In this document: piece after piece, positions 1 through 7,503 of the stretch | Position numbering within the stretch: position 1 is the first letter of the stretch | Layout: each line of letters opens with the position of its first letter | Assembly: GCA_910576865.1 (NCBI GenBank) | Contig: CAJTKE010000020.1 | Span: 1-48,524, forward strand | Reading direction: 5' to 3' | Source of the DNA: an uncultured Oscillibacter sp. | GTDB lineage: Bacteria > Bacillota > Clostridia > Oscillospirales > Oscillospiraceae | DNA: 48,524 nt | Translations under genes and position numbers: made by a program | The notes under the pieces: model-generated | Told to the model about the DNA's origin: nothing | Database searches by the model: none | What the model saw: the letters and a program-made list of their open reading frames with translations, nothing else

Positions 1-70
1 ATACTCCGCGCCCCCTTTCCCTTATTTTATCACATCTTTTATCATTTCGGGGGATTAAATCAGCGTTTCC

Positions 71-1597
71 TTAAAAATTCCAAAATACTTTTGTCCCGCC
101 GTCCCCATCGATGACGATCTTGTCTATCACGATCATGGCGGCCGATTTTCTTTGGCTGTAGCTGGCGTTCCTCCAGGCCAGGGCCAGATCGGCCTGTGCG
201 CCCGGCCCGCCGCCGCGCTTCAGCTCCTCTATCCGTTCCTGCAGCGTCAAGCGATTCCTTTTCAGCTCAGCGGCCTTCCGATGGGCAATCTCCAGCAGAT
301 CACCCTGAAAACCGCCTGACAGCGCGGCCTCCAGCAGCTGCCGCTCCGACTGTTCGACCGCCTTGAGCTTCAGCTTCAGCGCGTTGACCTCGACGGGGTC
401 TCCCTGCTCGGCGGAGCTTCGCACCGTTCCCGGATTCTCCAGCTTTCCGGCGATGCAGGCGGAAATCATTTCCTCCAGGTCTCCGGCGTAGACGGTCACC
501 TCCGTTCCCGTGCAGATTTTCTTGTGCGTCTTGCCTGTGCAGTTGAAGTAGCGCCGCACCTCTCCGTTTTTGCCGCGCTTTCCCTTGATGGTGGTCATGG
601 TACTGCCGCATTTTCCGCAGACCACTTTTCCCGCCAGCCAGCTGGTGGGGTTGCAGCCGCTGTTGGTGATCTGCCGATTTCTCTCCAGCTTTCGCTGGCA
701 TTTCAGCCAGATATCGGACTCCACGAGGCCCGGGTGGGTCAGAAGCACCAGCCTGAGGTCGGACCAATCGGGATCGTCCGAACGGTGCCTGGCGCGGCCA
801 TAGAGCCTTGCGCCGCACTCCCCGGTAAACAAGGACACGTCACCGGTGATTTGAACGCCCCTCCGCTCAAAGTAGTCATACACGTCGAGGTCCGCCTTGA
901 CATAGATCGGGTTTTTCAACAGCGCGGACAGCTTCGCGGTCGTCCAGCCACTCCCGTCCAGGGGATGCTTCCCCTCCGCCGTCAGGATATCCACGATTCG
1001 CCGAAGGGATGCGCCGTCCCGGGCATAGGCCTCAAAGATATCGCGCACCTGTTCCCCCTCGGCGGGGAGCGGCTTCAACATTTTTGTCCGGATATTGTGG
1101 ATAACCGTCGGCACAAGCTCAAATCCGTAAGGACGCCGGCCCCCCATATAAAAGCCCATCTCGCTTCGATGGGCATAGGCCTGTGTCACGCGGTTGATGA
1201 TGGACATTCGCTCAAACTCGGCAAACACCATCAAAATCTTGACAATCATCTCCCCATAGGGTGAAGAAGTGTCAAACGACTCCTGGGAGGAGACGAATTC
1301 CACCTTGTGGGCCTTGAATTCCTGCAGAATGTTCACAAAATCCGTCAAGGAACGGCTGATGCGGTCCAGCTTGTAGACGATGACCTTGCTGACCTCGCCC
1401 CGCCGCACCAGCCGCATCATGTTCTGAAAGCCGTCCCGGTCAACATTGCCGCCGGAGAAGCCGTTATCCACAAAAATGATGACTTTTTCGTCTCGCTCGT
1501 CCGGCTTGATGACCGCCCGGCAGTACTCCAGCTGGGTCTCGCAGCTGATGCTGTTCTCTCGTTCCACGGATTTCCTGGCATAAAGGACGATAGCCGT
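71..1597 (-). CDS. Large serine recombinase (site-specific), non-standard start codon
   Basis: Site-specific DNA integrase/resolvase of the large serine recombinase family, about 508 residues. The N-terminal resolvase domain has YARKS (catalytic Ser10), DRISRS (about 78-83) and the ER pair near 129-130. A recombinase domain follows (RRPYGFEL), then a zinc beta-ribbon (Cys 327, 330, 353, 362) and a coiled-coil-rich C-terminus. The first ordinary start in frame is GTG at 1567, but that start would remove Ser10. Upstream to the in-frame TGA at 1640-1642 there is no ATG, GTG or TTG. The family-like start aligns with ACG at 1595-1597, preceded five bases earlier by GGAGG, so I place the start there. 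Either it is a rare ACG start or a mutated ATG that lowers expression. Two small frames lie just upstream. Family assignment is secure; start and activity are uncertain. Confidence 0.85.
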   Translation of the reverse strand, partial: TAIVLYARKSVERENSISCETQLEYCRAVIKPDERDEKVIIFVDNGFSGGNVDRDGFQNMMRLVRRGEVSKVIVYKLDRISRSLTDFVNILQEFKAHKVEFVSSQESFDTSSPYGEMIVKILMVFAEFERMSIINRVTQAYAHRSEMGFYMGGRRPYGFELVPTVIHNIRTKMLKPLPAEGEQVRDIFEAYARDGASLRRIVDILTAEGKHPLDGSGWTTAKLSALLKNPIYVKADLDVYDYFERRGVQITGDVSLFTGECGARLYGRARHRSDDPDWSDLRLVLLTHPGLVESDIWLKCQRKLERNRQITNSGCNPTSWLAGKVVCGKCGSTMTTIKGKRGKNGEVRRYFNCTGKTHKKICTGTEVTVYAGDLEEMISACIAGKLENPGTVRSSAEQGDPVEVNALKLKLKAVEQSERQLLEAALSGGFQGDLLEIAHRKAAELKRNRLTLQERIEELKRGGGPGAQADLALAWRNASYSQRKSAAMIVIDKIVIDGDGGTKVFWNF

Positions 1598-1639
1598 CGC
1601 TTCCTCCCCTCCCTTCCCCGTTTCGCCCCGGCGAGGCGG

Positions 1640-1795
1640 TCAGGGCGATACCCCGCCGTCCGGCTTGGCCAGGATGGCGATCAGCTCTTCCATGACCCGC
1701 TCCCGATCCGCTTGCTCCCCGCCTGACACGACGATGTGCTCCACCTTGTGGGTCCGACCCTTGACGTCCGTGTACTCCCTTTTCAGCTCCGCCAT
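1640..1795 (-). CDS. Small protein upstream of serine recombinase (51 aa)
   Basis: A 51-residue frame, ATG at 1793-1795, beginning MAELKREYTDVKGRTHKV and ending AKPDGGVSP. It looks protein-like: a predicted strand (HKVEHIVVS) followed by an amphipathic helix (RERVMEELIAIL). Its size and strand-helix layout recall small accessory proteins such as TnpW that accompany recombinases in gut Firmicutes elements, but I cannot assign it to that family. Its TGA is in the same frame as the recombinase, with 42 bases to the proposed recombinase start, so the genes are probably co-transcribed and perhaps translationally coupled. The start overlaps the end of the preceding small frame by 13 bases. Function unknown. 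Confidence 0.6.
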   Translation of the reverse strand: MAELKREYTDVKGRTHKVEHIVVSGGEQADRERVMEELIAILAKPDGGVSP

Positions 1796-1950
1796 TGCGC
1801 ATGCCTCCCCTGCGGCCTGAGGGACAGACCGTCTTCATCTGTAATGAACATATGCGCAAGGTCCCGGCAGATTTCATCCTCCGGCGGATTTCTTCTTACG
1901 AAAACGACTCCTTCCAGTGTCAAAGCATGGGATTTACTTAACTTGATCAT
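1783..1950 (-). CDS. Small frame upstream of recombinase, possibly 5'-truncated (55 aa from its first ATG)
   Basis: From the ATG at 1948-1950 this gives 55 residues, beginning MIKLSKSHALTLEGVVFVRR and ending QGRHAQWRS. The frame stays open and protein-like upstream through LVEGRIDEIDVFLVHL to about position 2028, where it meets the ligA terminator hairpin. In that upstream part there is no ATG, GTG or TTG; an ATT at 2011-2013 would give an N-terminus of the DEIDVFLV type. I read this as a gene that lost its beginning or its start codon when the element landed or decayed. The 3' end overlaps the start of the next small frame. No family recognised. Confidence 0.5.
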   Translation of the reverse strand: MIKLSKSHALTLEGVVFVRRNPPEDEICRDLAHMFITDEDGLSLRPQGRHAQWRS

Positions 1951-2033
1951 TTCGGCGAGGGGCTGCGGTTGGCAAAAGACAAGATGAACGAGAAAAACGT
2001 CTATTTCGTCAATCCGGCCTTCGACAAGTGAAA

Positions 2034-2067
2034 AGCAGGAGCGGCGGAAAACCCGCCGTTCCTGCTT
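2034..2067 (-). terminator. Intrinsic terminator downstream of ligA
   Basis: Strong hairpin (AGCAGGA-CGGCGG arms with one mismatch, AAAA loop) with T runs on both sides. It begins about 20 bases after the ligA stop codon, so it ends the murD-yunB-ligA transcript. The opposite strand also has a T run, so it may act in both directions. Confidence 0.8.
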
Positions 2068-2088
2068 TTTAATCGCAGTAAAGTTTTT

Positions 2089-4065
2089 TCACTCCAGCAT
2101 TGCCGCAAATTCGTCCTCCGTCAGCACGGGAATGCCCAGGTCTTCCGCCTTTTTCAGCTTGCTTCCGGCGGCTTCCCCCGCCACCACGTAGGTGGTCCGC
2201 TTGGAGACAGAGCCGGCGGCTTTGCCGCCCCGCTCTTCGATCAGTGCCTGGGCGGCCTTGCGGTCAAAACGGGACAGGGTCCCTGTGAGGACAAAGGTCA
2301 TCCCGGCGAAGCGCTCGTCCACCAGCTCGGCGGTGCTCTCCATATTGACTCCCGCGGCCTTCAGGCGGGCGATCAGGTCCTTTGCCTGGGGAGAGGACAG
2401 GAAATCCACCACACACCGGGCCGTCACGCCGCCTACGTCGTCGATCTCCGTCAGCTCCTCCTCCGACGCGGCGCAGAGAGCGTCCATCGTGCGGAAATGG
2501 GAGGCCAGCACCTTTGCCGCCTTCTCCCCCACCTGACGGATGCCCAGGCCAAAGATCAGACGGCTGAGGTCGTTGGACTTGGACTTTTGGACAGCCGCCA
2601 GCAGGTTCTCCGCCGACTTCTTCCCCATCCGTTCCAGCTTCGCGACCTTCTCCGCCTCCAGGTTATAGAGGTCCGCCGGGTTGCTCACCTGTCCGCTGTC
2701 GATGAGCTGCTGGATCACGGCGGGGCCGCAGCCGTCAATATCCATGGCGTCCCGGCTGGCGAAGTGGGTCAGATTCCGCAGAAGCTGAGCCGGACACTCC
2801 GCCCCGGTGCAGCGGATGGCCGCGCCGTCCTCATCCCGGCGGACCGGCGCGCCGCAGACCGGGCAGACCTCCGGAAAGCGATAGGGCTCCGTACCCTCGG
2901 GGCGCTTGGAGCGGTCCACCTCCACCACCTCGGGAATGATCTCCCCCGCCTTTTGGACAATGACGGTGTCTCCCACTCGGATGTCCCTTTCCGTGATGAG
3001 GTCCTGGTTGTGGAGCGTCGCGTTGGTGACGGTCGTCCCCGCCAGACGGACAGGCGTCAGCACCGCCTTGGGAGTCAGCACACCGGTGCGGCCCACCTGG
3101 ATGACGATATCCAGCACCCGGGCGGGCTTTTTCTCCGGCGGGTACTTGAAGGCCACCGCCCATTTGGGAAACTTCGCCGTACTGCCCAATTTCTCGCGAT
3201 CAGTCAAGGAATTCACCTTTACGACCGCTCCGTCGATATCAAAGGGATATTCTGTCCGTTCCTCGTTGATTCTGGCGATTTCCGCCTGACAGGCGTCGGT
3301 TCCGGAGAGCGTCTTGTGGGGAATGACCCGGAAACGCTGGGAGCTCAGATATTCCAGTGTCTCCTGATGGGAGACAAATTCCTTCCCCTCCGCCAATTGC
3401 AGGTTGAAGACCTGGATGTCCAGCTTCCGCTCCGCGCAGACCCTCGGGTCCAGCTGGCGGAGGGATCCGGCGGCGGCGTTCCGGGGATTCGCCAGCAGGG
3501 GCCTGCCCTGGATTTCCCGCTGGGCGTTCAGCTCCTCGAAGACCGCCCGGGACATGTAGACCTCCCCCCGGACAATGAGCCGAGGGAGCTTGTCCGGCAG
3601 AAGCATGGGGATGGAGCGGACGGTCTTCAAGTTCTCTGTCACGTCCTCCCCGGTGCGCCCGTCTCCCCGGGTGGCACCCCGGACGAAGAGGCCGTCCCGG
3701 TACTCCAGAGCTACAGACAGCCCGTCCACCTTGGGTTCCAGAGAGTAGACGGTTTCCTCACCCAGGGCCTCGTCCATCCGCTGGCAGAACTCCGCCACCT
3801 CCTCCCCGCTGAACACGTCCTGAAGGCTTTCCAGGGGAACCTCATGGGTATAGGAGGCAAAGCCCTCCAGGGTTTTGCCTCCGATCCGCTGGGTGGGAGA
3901 GTCCGGCGTGACCTCCTCCGGGTGCCGGGCTTCCAGCTCCTCCAGGCGGCGGTTGAGCATGTCGTATTCATAGTCGCTGATGGTGGGCGCGTCCAGCACG
4001 TAATATTTGTAACCGTGCTCGTTCAGCGCCTCCCGCAGCTGTTTGATCTCTTCACGGTAGTCCAT
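2089..4065 (-). CDS. ligA: NAD-dependent DNA ligase LigA
   Basis: Seals nicks in duplex DNA during replication and repair, using NAD+ to adenylate the enzyme. At 658 residues it is full length for the family. It has an N-terminal Ia domain (HGYKYYVLDAPTISDYEYD), the adenylation motif EPKVDGLSVAL with nucleophile Lys112, an OB fold, a four-Cys zinc finger (CPVCGAP ... CTGAECPAQ, near 400-425), helix-hairpin-helix repeats (LERMGKKSAENLL, FGLGIRQVGEKAA) and a C-terminal BRCT domain from about 585. ATG start with AGGAGG seven bases upstream. It is last in the murD-yunB-ligA run, 10 bases after yunB, and is followed by a strong terminator. Confidence 0.97.
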   Translation of the reverse strand: MDYREEIKQLREALNEHGYKYYVLDAPTISDYEYDMLNRRLEELEARHPEEVTPDSPTQRIGGKTLEGFASYTHEVPLESLQDVFSGEEVAEFCQRMDEALGEETVYSLEPKVDGLSVALEYRDGLFVRGATRGDGRTGEDVTENLKTVRSIPMLLPDKLPRLIVRGEVYMSRAVFEELNAQREIQGRPLLANPRNAAAGSLRQLDPRVCAERKLDIQVFNLQLAEGKEFVSHQETLEYLSSQRFRVIPHKTLSGTDACQAEIARINEERTEYPFDIDGAVVKVNSLTDREKLGSTAKFPKWAVAFKYPPEKKPARVLDIVIQVGRTGVLTPKAVLTPVRLAGTTVTNATLHNQDLITERDIRVGDTVIVQKAGEIIPEVVEVDRSKRPEGTEPYRFPEVCPVCGAPVRRDEDGAAIRCTGAECPAQLLRNLTHFASRDAMDIDGCGPAVIQQLIDSGQVSNPADLYNLEAEKVAKLERMGKKSAENLLAAVQKSKSNDLSRLIFGLGIRQVGEKAAKVLASHFRTMDALCAASEEELTEIDDVGGVTARCVVDFLSSPQAKDLIARLKAAGVNMESTAELVDERFAGMTFVLTGTLSRFDRKAAQALIEERGGKAAGSVSKRTTYVVAGEAAGSKLKKAEDLGIPVLTEDEFAAMLE

Positions 4066-4075
4066 GGAGGTCCTC

Positions 4076-4768
4076 CTAATTCAATATATAATCCTTGGCG
4101 TCGCTTTCGTAGCTCTCCGGTGTGGGACTGAAATAGGTGTAGGTGTCCGGTACGGAACCCACGATGACGGTTTCCGCCACGGTGACGGCGTTGGATACCG
4201 TGGTGGCTGTGGAAAACCCGGGCAGCAGGATACTGACGGACACGTCGATGTTCAGGACAATCTGGTGCTTGGTCTGGTTGATTCCCGCCGAGGTGAACTC
4301 GTTCTCAAAATTGGCGGAGGAGGAGCCAACCGACTCCATCCGCACGGAAATTCGGGGTCCCCGGCCGGCCAGGAGTACAGAGCCGCTGAGGCTTCCCACC
4401 GGAATGGACAAGTCCCTGGTGGAAACCTGATCAATCCGGGCCAGGATGATATCCAGGATGTTGGACTGGAGGCGGTTGAACGCCGCCATGTTGCTGTATA
4501 TGGCGGTAATCCGTCCTTCATTGTCTTTTTCAAAGGTGATGAGATCGCTGTAGGTGATGTTTCCTTCCTCTATCGCTTCATCCACCGCTTCCGAAACAAT
4601 GCGGTTCACCATATTGGAAACCCGGGTGGTGGCCAGACTCACCAGAATGGGCCTCATCTGTGTTGTGGCAAAAATCACAGAGGCCAGTACCGCCGTCATG
4701 GCGGATAAGGCCAGGACGCCCAACAGGCTCCGCCGGGTCATTCGCCGCCGGTAGTAGAAAAAGCCCAT
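4076..4768 (-). CDS. yunB: Sporulation protein YunB
   Basis: Membrane protein of the YunB family, found in endospore formers; in Bacillus subtilis yunB belongs to the SigE mother-cell regulon. The 230-residue product has one N-terminal transmembrane segment (about 13-35, SLLGVLALSAMTAVLASVIF) after a basic cytoplasmic tail. An extracytoplasmic domain follows with the family's repeated pattern of VSTRDLSIPVGSLSG, RISVRMES and NQTKHQIVLNIDVSVSILLP. It sits between murD and ligA in one transcript, so it is also transcribed in vegetative cells from the murD promoter; I saw no clear SigE promoter directly upstream. Assignment by family resemblance is strong, biochemical role unknown. Confidence 0.85.
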   Translation of the reverse strand: MGFFYYRRRMTRRSLLGVLALSAMTAVLASVIFATTQMRPILVSLATTRVSNMVNRIVSEAVDEAIEEGNITYSDLITFEKDNEGRITAIYSNMAAFNRLQSNILDIILARIDQVSTRDLSIPVGSLSGSVLLAGRGPRISVRMESVGSSSANFENEFTSAGINQTKHQIVLNIDVSVSILLPGFSTATTVSNAVTVAETVIVGSVPDTYTYFSPTPESYESDAKDYILN

Positions 4769-4809
4769 TCGTCACCACCCCCGGACAGTTTATGCGCCGG
4801 GGGCTGTCC

Positions 4810-6204
4810 TTATTTCAGCCCGTTCACGATCTCCTTGAAGACCCTTCCCCGCTCCATGAAATTGGCGAAGCGGTCGAAGGAGGTGCTGGCGGGAGACAGG
4901 ATCACCACATCCCCCTCGACGGCCCGGCTTCTGGCCAGGGAGACCGCTTGGTGATAATCCTCCACATCCACCATTTCCAGACCACGGTAGTTCTCCGCCC
5001 CTTCCACGGAGGCGCGGATCACCCCGGCGGTGGCACCGCAGAGAATCAGCAGTTTCACGTGATCGTTGACCACCGGGCCCAGGCTGTCGTAGGAGATGCC
5101 CTTGTCCTTCCCTCCGGCGATGAGGATGACCTTCTCCGGGAAGGAGTTCAGACCCGCGATGGTCCGGCTGGGACTGGAGGCGATGGAATCGTTGTAATAC
5201 CGCACGCCGTCCAGCTCCCGCACCAGCTCGATGCGGTGCTCCACGCCGCCGAAGTGTTTGGCGAAGTCCCGGATGATCTCGTCGGAGACCAGCCCATCCA
5301 CGGCGGCGATGGCGGCCATGTAGTTCTCCACATTGTGGACCCCAGGGAGCTTGATTCCTGCCAGAGGGAGCACCGGCCGGCGTCCGCTTTCGTTGGCAAT
5401 CCAGATTGTCGGACCCTCTCCGTTCCCGTCCGGAGCAAGCCAGGCCCCCCGCTCCACCGTTTCCCGGCGGCTGAAAACACGAAGGCGCCCCTTCTCCCGG
5501 CCCATGAAGGAGCGGGTGACCTCATTATCGGCATTGAAGACGGCAATATCGCTTGTTCCCTGATGTGTAAAGATATTTTCCTTTGCGGAAATATACTCCG
5601 CATAATCCCTGTGGACGTCCAGATGATTGGGGGCCAGATTGGTCACAACGGCAATATGGGGGCTCCGGGTCATGGTCATGAGCTGGAAGGAGCTCAGCTC
5701 CAGCACGGCGATGTCCGCCGTTGTCATGCTTCCGGTTTCCGCCAGCAGCGGGTGGCCGATGTTTCCCCCCAGGTGGACGGTTTTCCCCGCCGCCCGGAGC
5801 AATTCCGCGATGATGGTGGTGGTGGTGGTTTTCCCGTCGCTGCCGGTGACGGCGATGATGGGACAGGGGCAGGCCTCCAGGAACACCTCCATCTCGCTGG
5901 TCAGCACGCTCCCCCGCTCCACGGCGGCGGTGAGCTCCGGCAGATCCGGGCGAATCCCCGGCGTGCGGAAAATCACGTCCTCGGTCAGGTCCTTCAGATA
6001 ATCCGGCCCCAGCCGGAGGCGGCAGCCCTTTCCCTCCAACTCCTCCGCCAGGGCGCCCAAGGCGGCCCGGTCCTTCCTGTCGCATGCGGTCACCGCCACG
6101 CCCCGGGAGAGCAGCAGCTCGATGAGGGGCCGGTTCGAGACCCCGATGCCGATGACGGCTACGGTTTTATCCCGCAGAGAGGATAAATATTCCTTAAATT
6201 TCAT
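4810..6204 (-). CDS. murD: UDP-N-acetylmuramoylalanine--D-glutamate ligase MurD
   Basis: Cytoplasmic Mur ligase that adds D-glutamate to UDP-MurNAc-L-Ala in peptidoglycan synthesis. The 464 residues have an N-terminal Rossmann-like domain (VAVIGIGVSNRPL), the ATP-binding loop VTGSDGKTTTTT (about 119-130), the central-domain ELSSFQL and NLAPNHLDVH motifs, and the C-terminal domain starting EHRIELVRELDGVRYYNDS. ATG start, with a ribosome site (AAGGAGCG) upstream. A SigA-type promoter lies 58 bases upstream. It is first gene of murD-yunB-ligA. Confidence 0.97.
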   Translation of the reverse strand: MKFKEYLSSLRDKTVAVIGIGVSNRPLIELLLSRGVAVTACDRKDRAALGALAEELEGKGCRLRLGPDYLKDLTEDVIFRTPGIRPDLPELTAAVERGSVLTSEMEVFLEACPCPIIAVTGSDGKTTTTTIIAELLRAAGKTVHLGGNIGHPLLAETGSMTTADIAVLELSSFQLMTMTRSPHIAVVTNLAPNHLDVHRDYAEYISAKENIFTHQGTSDIAVFNADNEVTRSFMGREKGRLRVFSRRETVERGAWLAPDGNGEGPTIWIANESGRRPVLPLAGIKLPGVHNVENYMAAIAAVDGLVSDEIIRDFAKHFGGVEHRIELVRELDGVRYYNDSIASSPSRTIAGLNSFPEKVILIAGGKDKGISYDSLGPVVNDHVKLLILCGATAGVIRASVEGAENYRGLEMVDVEDYHQAVSLARSRAVEGDVVILSPASTSFDRFANFMERGRVFKEIVNGLK

Positions 6205-6261
6205 GGAAATCGCTCCTTATCTCTTCCACCCTCCGGCGGCGTCTTTCAAAATCGCGATTCT

Positions 6262-6290
6262 ATTTTACCACGGGAACGCTCTTCCGGCAA
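6262..6290 (-). promoter_or_regulatory. SigA-type promoter of murD operon
   Basis: TTGCCG (-35) and TAAAAT (-10) with a 17-base spacer on the minus strand, upstream of murD. It lies back to back with the promoter of the plus-strand hydrolase gene. Confidence 0.6.
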
Positions 6291-6293
6291 GAC

Positions 6294-6322
6294 TTGCTTA
6301 GGGAGGAAATTTGTGATATGCT
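6294..6322 (+). promoter_or_regulatory. SigA-type promoter of the hydrolase gene
   Basis: TTGCTT (-35) and TATGCT (-10) separated by 17 bases, 29 bases before the hydrolase ATG. Confidence 0.55.
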
Positions 6323-6351
6323 GTCAAACAAAACAGGAAGGGAGTCCTGTC

Positions 6352-7053
6352 ATGAAACCGCAGCTTTTTCAAATCGGCCATATTCCCGCCGCCCTCTGGA
6401 ACCCGTCCTCGGAACGGGTCATCGTCGCCGTCCATGGGGCGCAGTCCAGCAAAACGGACGTTCCGGTCCGTCTCCTGGCAGAGGCTTTTTCCGACCGCCA
6501 GATTTTGAGCTTTGACCTGCCGGAGCACGGAGACCGGAAGGACGGTCCTGTCCTCTGCAAGCCTCCCGTCTGTGTCCGGGAACTGTCCGTCGTTCTGGAC
6601 TATGCGGAAAACCGCTGGAGGGACCTGGGCCTGTTTGCCGTCAGCATGGGGGCGTATTTCAGCCTCCTGGCCTGCCCGGGCCGGAAGCTCTCCCACGCTT
6701 GGTTCCTCTCCCCGGTGGTGAACATGGAGCGCCTGACCCGGGACATGATGGGCTGGTTTCAGATTTCCGAGGCCCGGCTGGAGACGGAAGGTATGATCCC
6801 CACCCCCATGGGACAGGCACTCTGCTGGGACGATTACGGCTATATCCGCCGGAATCCCGTGGACCGCTGGCCGTTCCCCACCGACATCCTCCGGGGAGCC
6901 GGGGATACCCTTGTGGCGAAGGAGACCGTGACCGCCTTTGCAAAGCGCTTTTCCTGCCGCCTGCGGATCGCGGAGGGCGCGGAGCACTGGTTCCACACGC
7001 CCGAGGACTTAAGGGCGCTGTCCGCTTGGCTTGAGGAAACCTCCCCCGGTTGA
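6352..7053 (+). CDS. Alpha/beta hydrolase (serine hydrolase)
   Basis: Predicted cytoplasmic alpha/beta-hydrolase of 233 residues. It shows an oxyanion-type HGAQSS segment (about 28-34), the nucleophile elbow AVSMG (Ser98), a late acidic position in GAGDTLVAKE and a C-terminal His in GAEHWFHTPED, which form the expected Ser-Asp-His order. No signal peptide. The start is the ATG with GGAAGGGAG upstream, rather than earlier in-frame codons that overlap the promoter. It stands alone between divergent murD and rnpB; its TGA overlaps the -35 of rnpB. Substrate cannot be told from sequence. Confidence 0.85.
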   Translation: MKPQLFQIGHIPAALWNPSSERVIVAVHGAQSSKTDVPVRLLAEAFSDRQILSFDLPEHGDRKDGPVLCKPPVCVRELSVVLDYAENRWRDLGLFAVSMGAYFSLLACPGRKLSHAWFLSPVVNMERLTRDMMGWFQISEARLETEGMIPTPMGQALCWDDYGYIRRNPVDRWPFPTDILRGAGDTLVAKETVTAFAKRFSCRLRIAEGAEHWFHTPEDLRALSAWLEETSPG

Positions 7054-7078
7054 CAAGCGCGCCGTTTGCCTGTATAAT
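7050..7078 (+). promoter_or_regulatory. Consensus SigA promoter of rnpB
   Basis: Perfect TTGACA and TATAAT with a 17-base spacer. The last -10 base is seven bases before the predicted RNA 5' end at 7085. The -35 overlaps the stop codon of the hydrolase gene. Confidence 0.92.
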
Positions 7079-7084
7079 GAACCC

Positions 7085-7450
7085 GCGAGGAAAACAGACA
7101 GCCGCGTGGGCAGGCCGAAAGGCCGTCCATGAGGAAAGTCCGGGCTCCACAGGGCAAGGATAACGGGTAACGCCCGCCGAAGGCGACTTCAGGAAAAGTG
7201 CAACAGAGATATACCGCTGTCGGGGCTTCGCCCCGACAGTAAGGATGGAAAGGTGCGGTAAGAGCGCACCCGACGGCTCGAGAGTGCCCGTCGCTGTAAA
7301 CTCTATCCGGAGCAACACCGGTATGGGAGCATCGGGGTTCGACCCCGAAAGGCCGGCCCGGCCGCTCCCGGGGTGGCTGGAGCGCGCCGGCAACGGCGCG
7401 CCTAGATAGATGGCTGTCAAATACAGAACCCGGCTTACAGTTTTGCTCGC
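7085..7450 (+). ncRNA. rnpB: RNase P RNA (bacterial type A)
   Basis: Catalytic RNA of ribonuclease P, which removes tRNA 5' leaders. It carries the universal core blocks GAGGAAAGTCCGGGCTCC near 7130, a GGTAAGAGCGCACC block near 7257, GTAAACTC near 7297, and AGATAGATGGCTGTC with CCGGCTTACAG near the 3' end. The 5' GCGAGGAAAAC and 3' GTTTTGCTCGC pair as helix P1, which sets the ends within a few bases. Perfect promoter upstream and terminator downstream. No protein-coding frame here is credible. Confidence 0.95.
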
Positions 7451-7459
7451 AAAAAATGT

Positions 7460-7494
7460 GGCCCCGGCGGCGTAATACGCTGCCGGGGCCTTTT
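7460..7494 (+). terminator. Intrinsic terminator of rnpB
   Basis: A 13-pair GC-rich hairpin (GGCCCCGGCGGCG with a matching arm containing one G-U pair, TAAT loop) followed by TTTT. Confidence 0.88.
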
Positions 7495-7503
7495 CATGTA
7501 CGT

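Noticed and set aside
1801..1941. Plus-strand 46-codon frame starting at 1801
   Set aside because: Opposite the small recombinase-linked frame, which has better codon use and operon spacing; no ribosome site.
4660..6186. Long plus-strand frame opposite murD
   Set aside because: Antisense to murD; no domain, skewed composition, no start signals.
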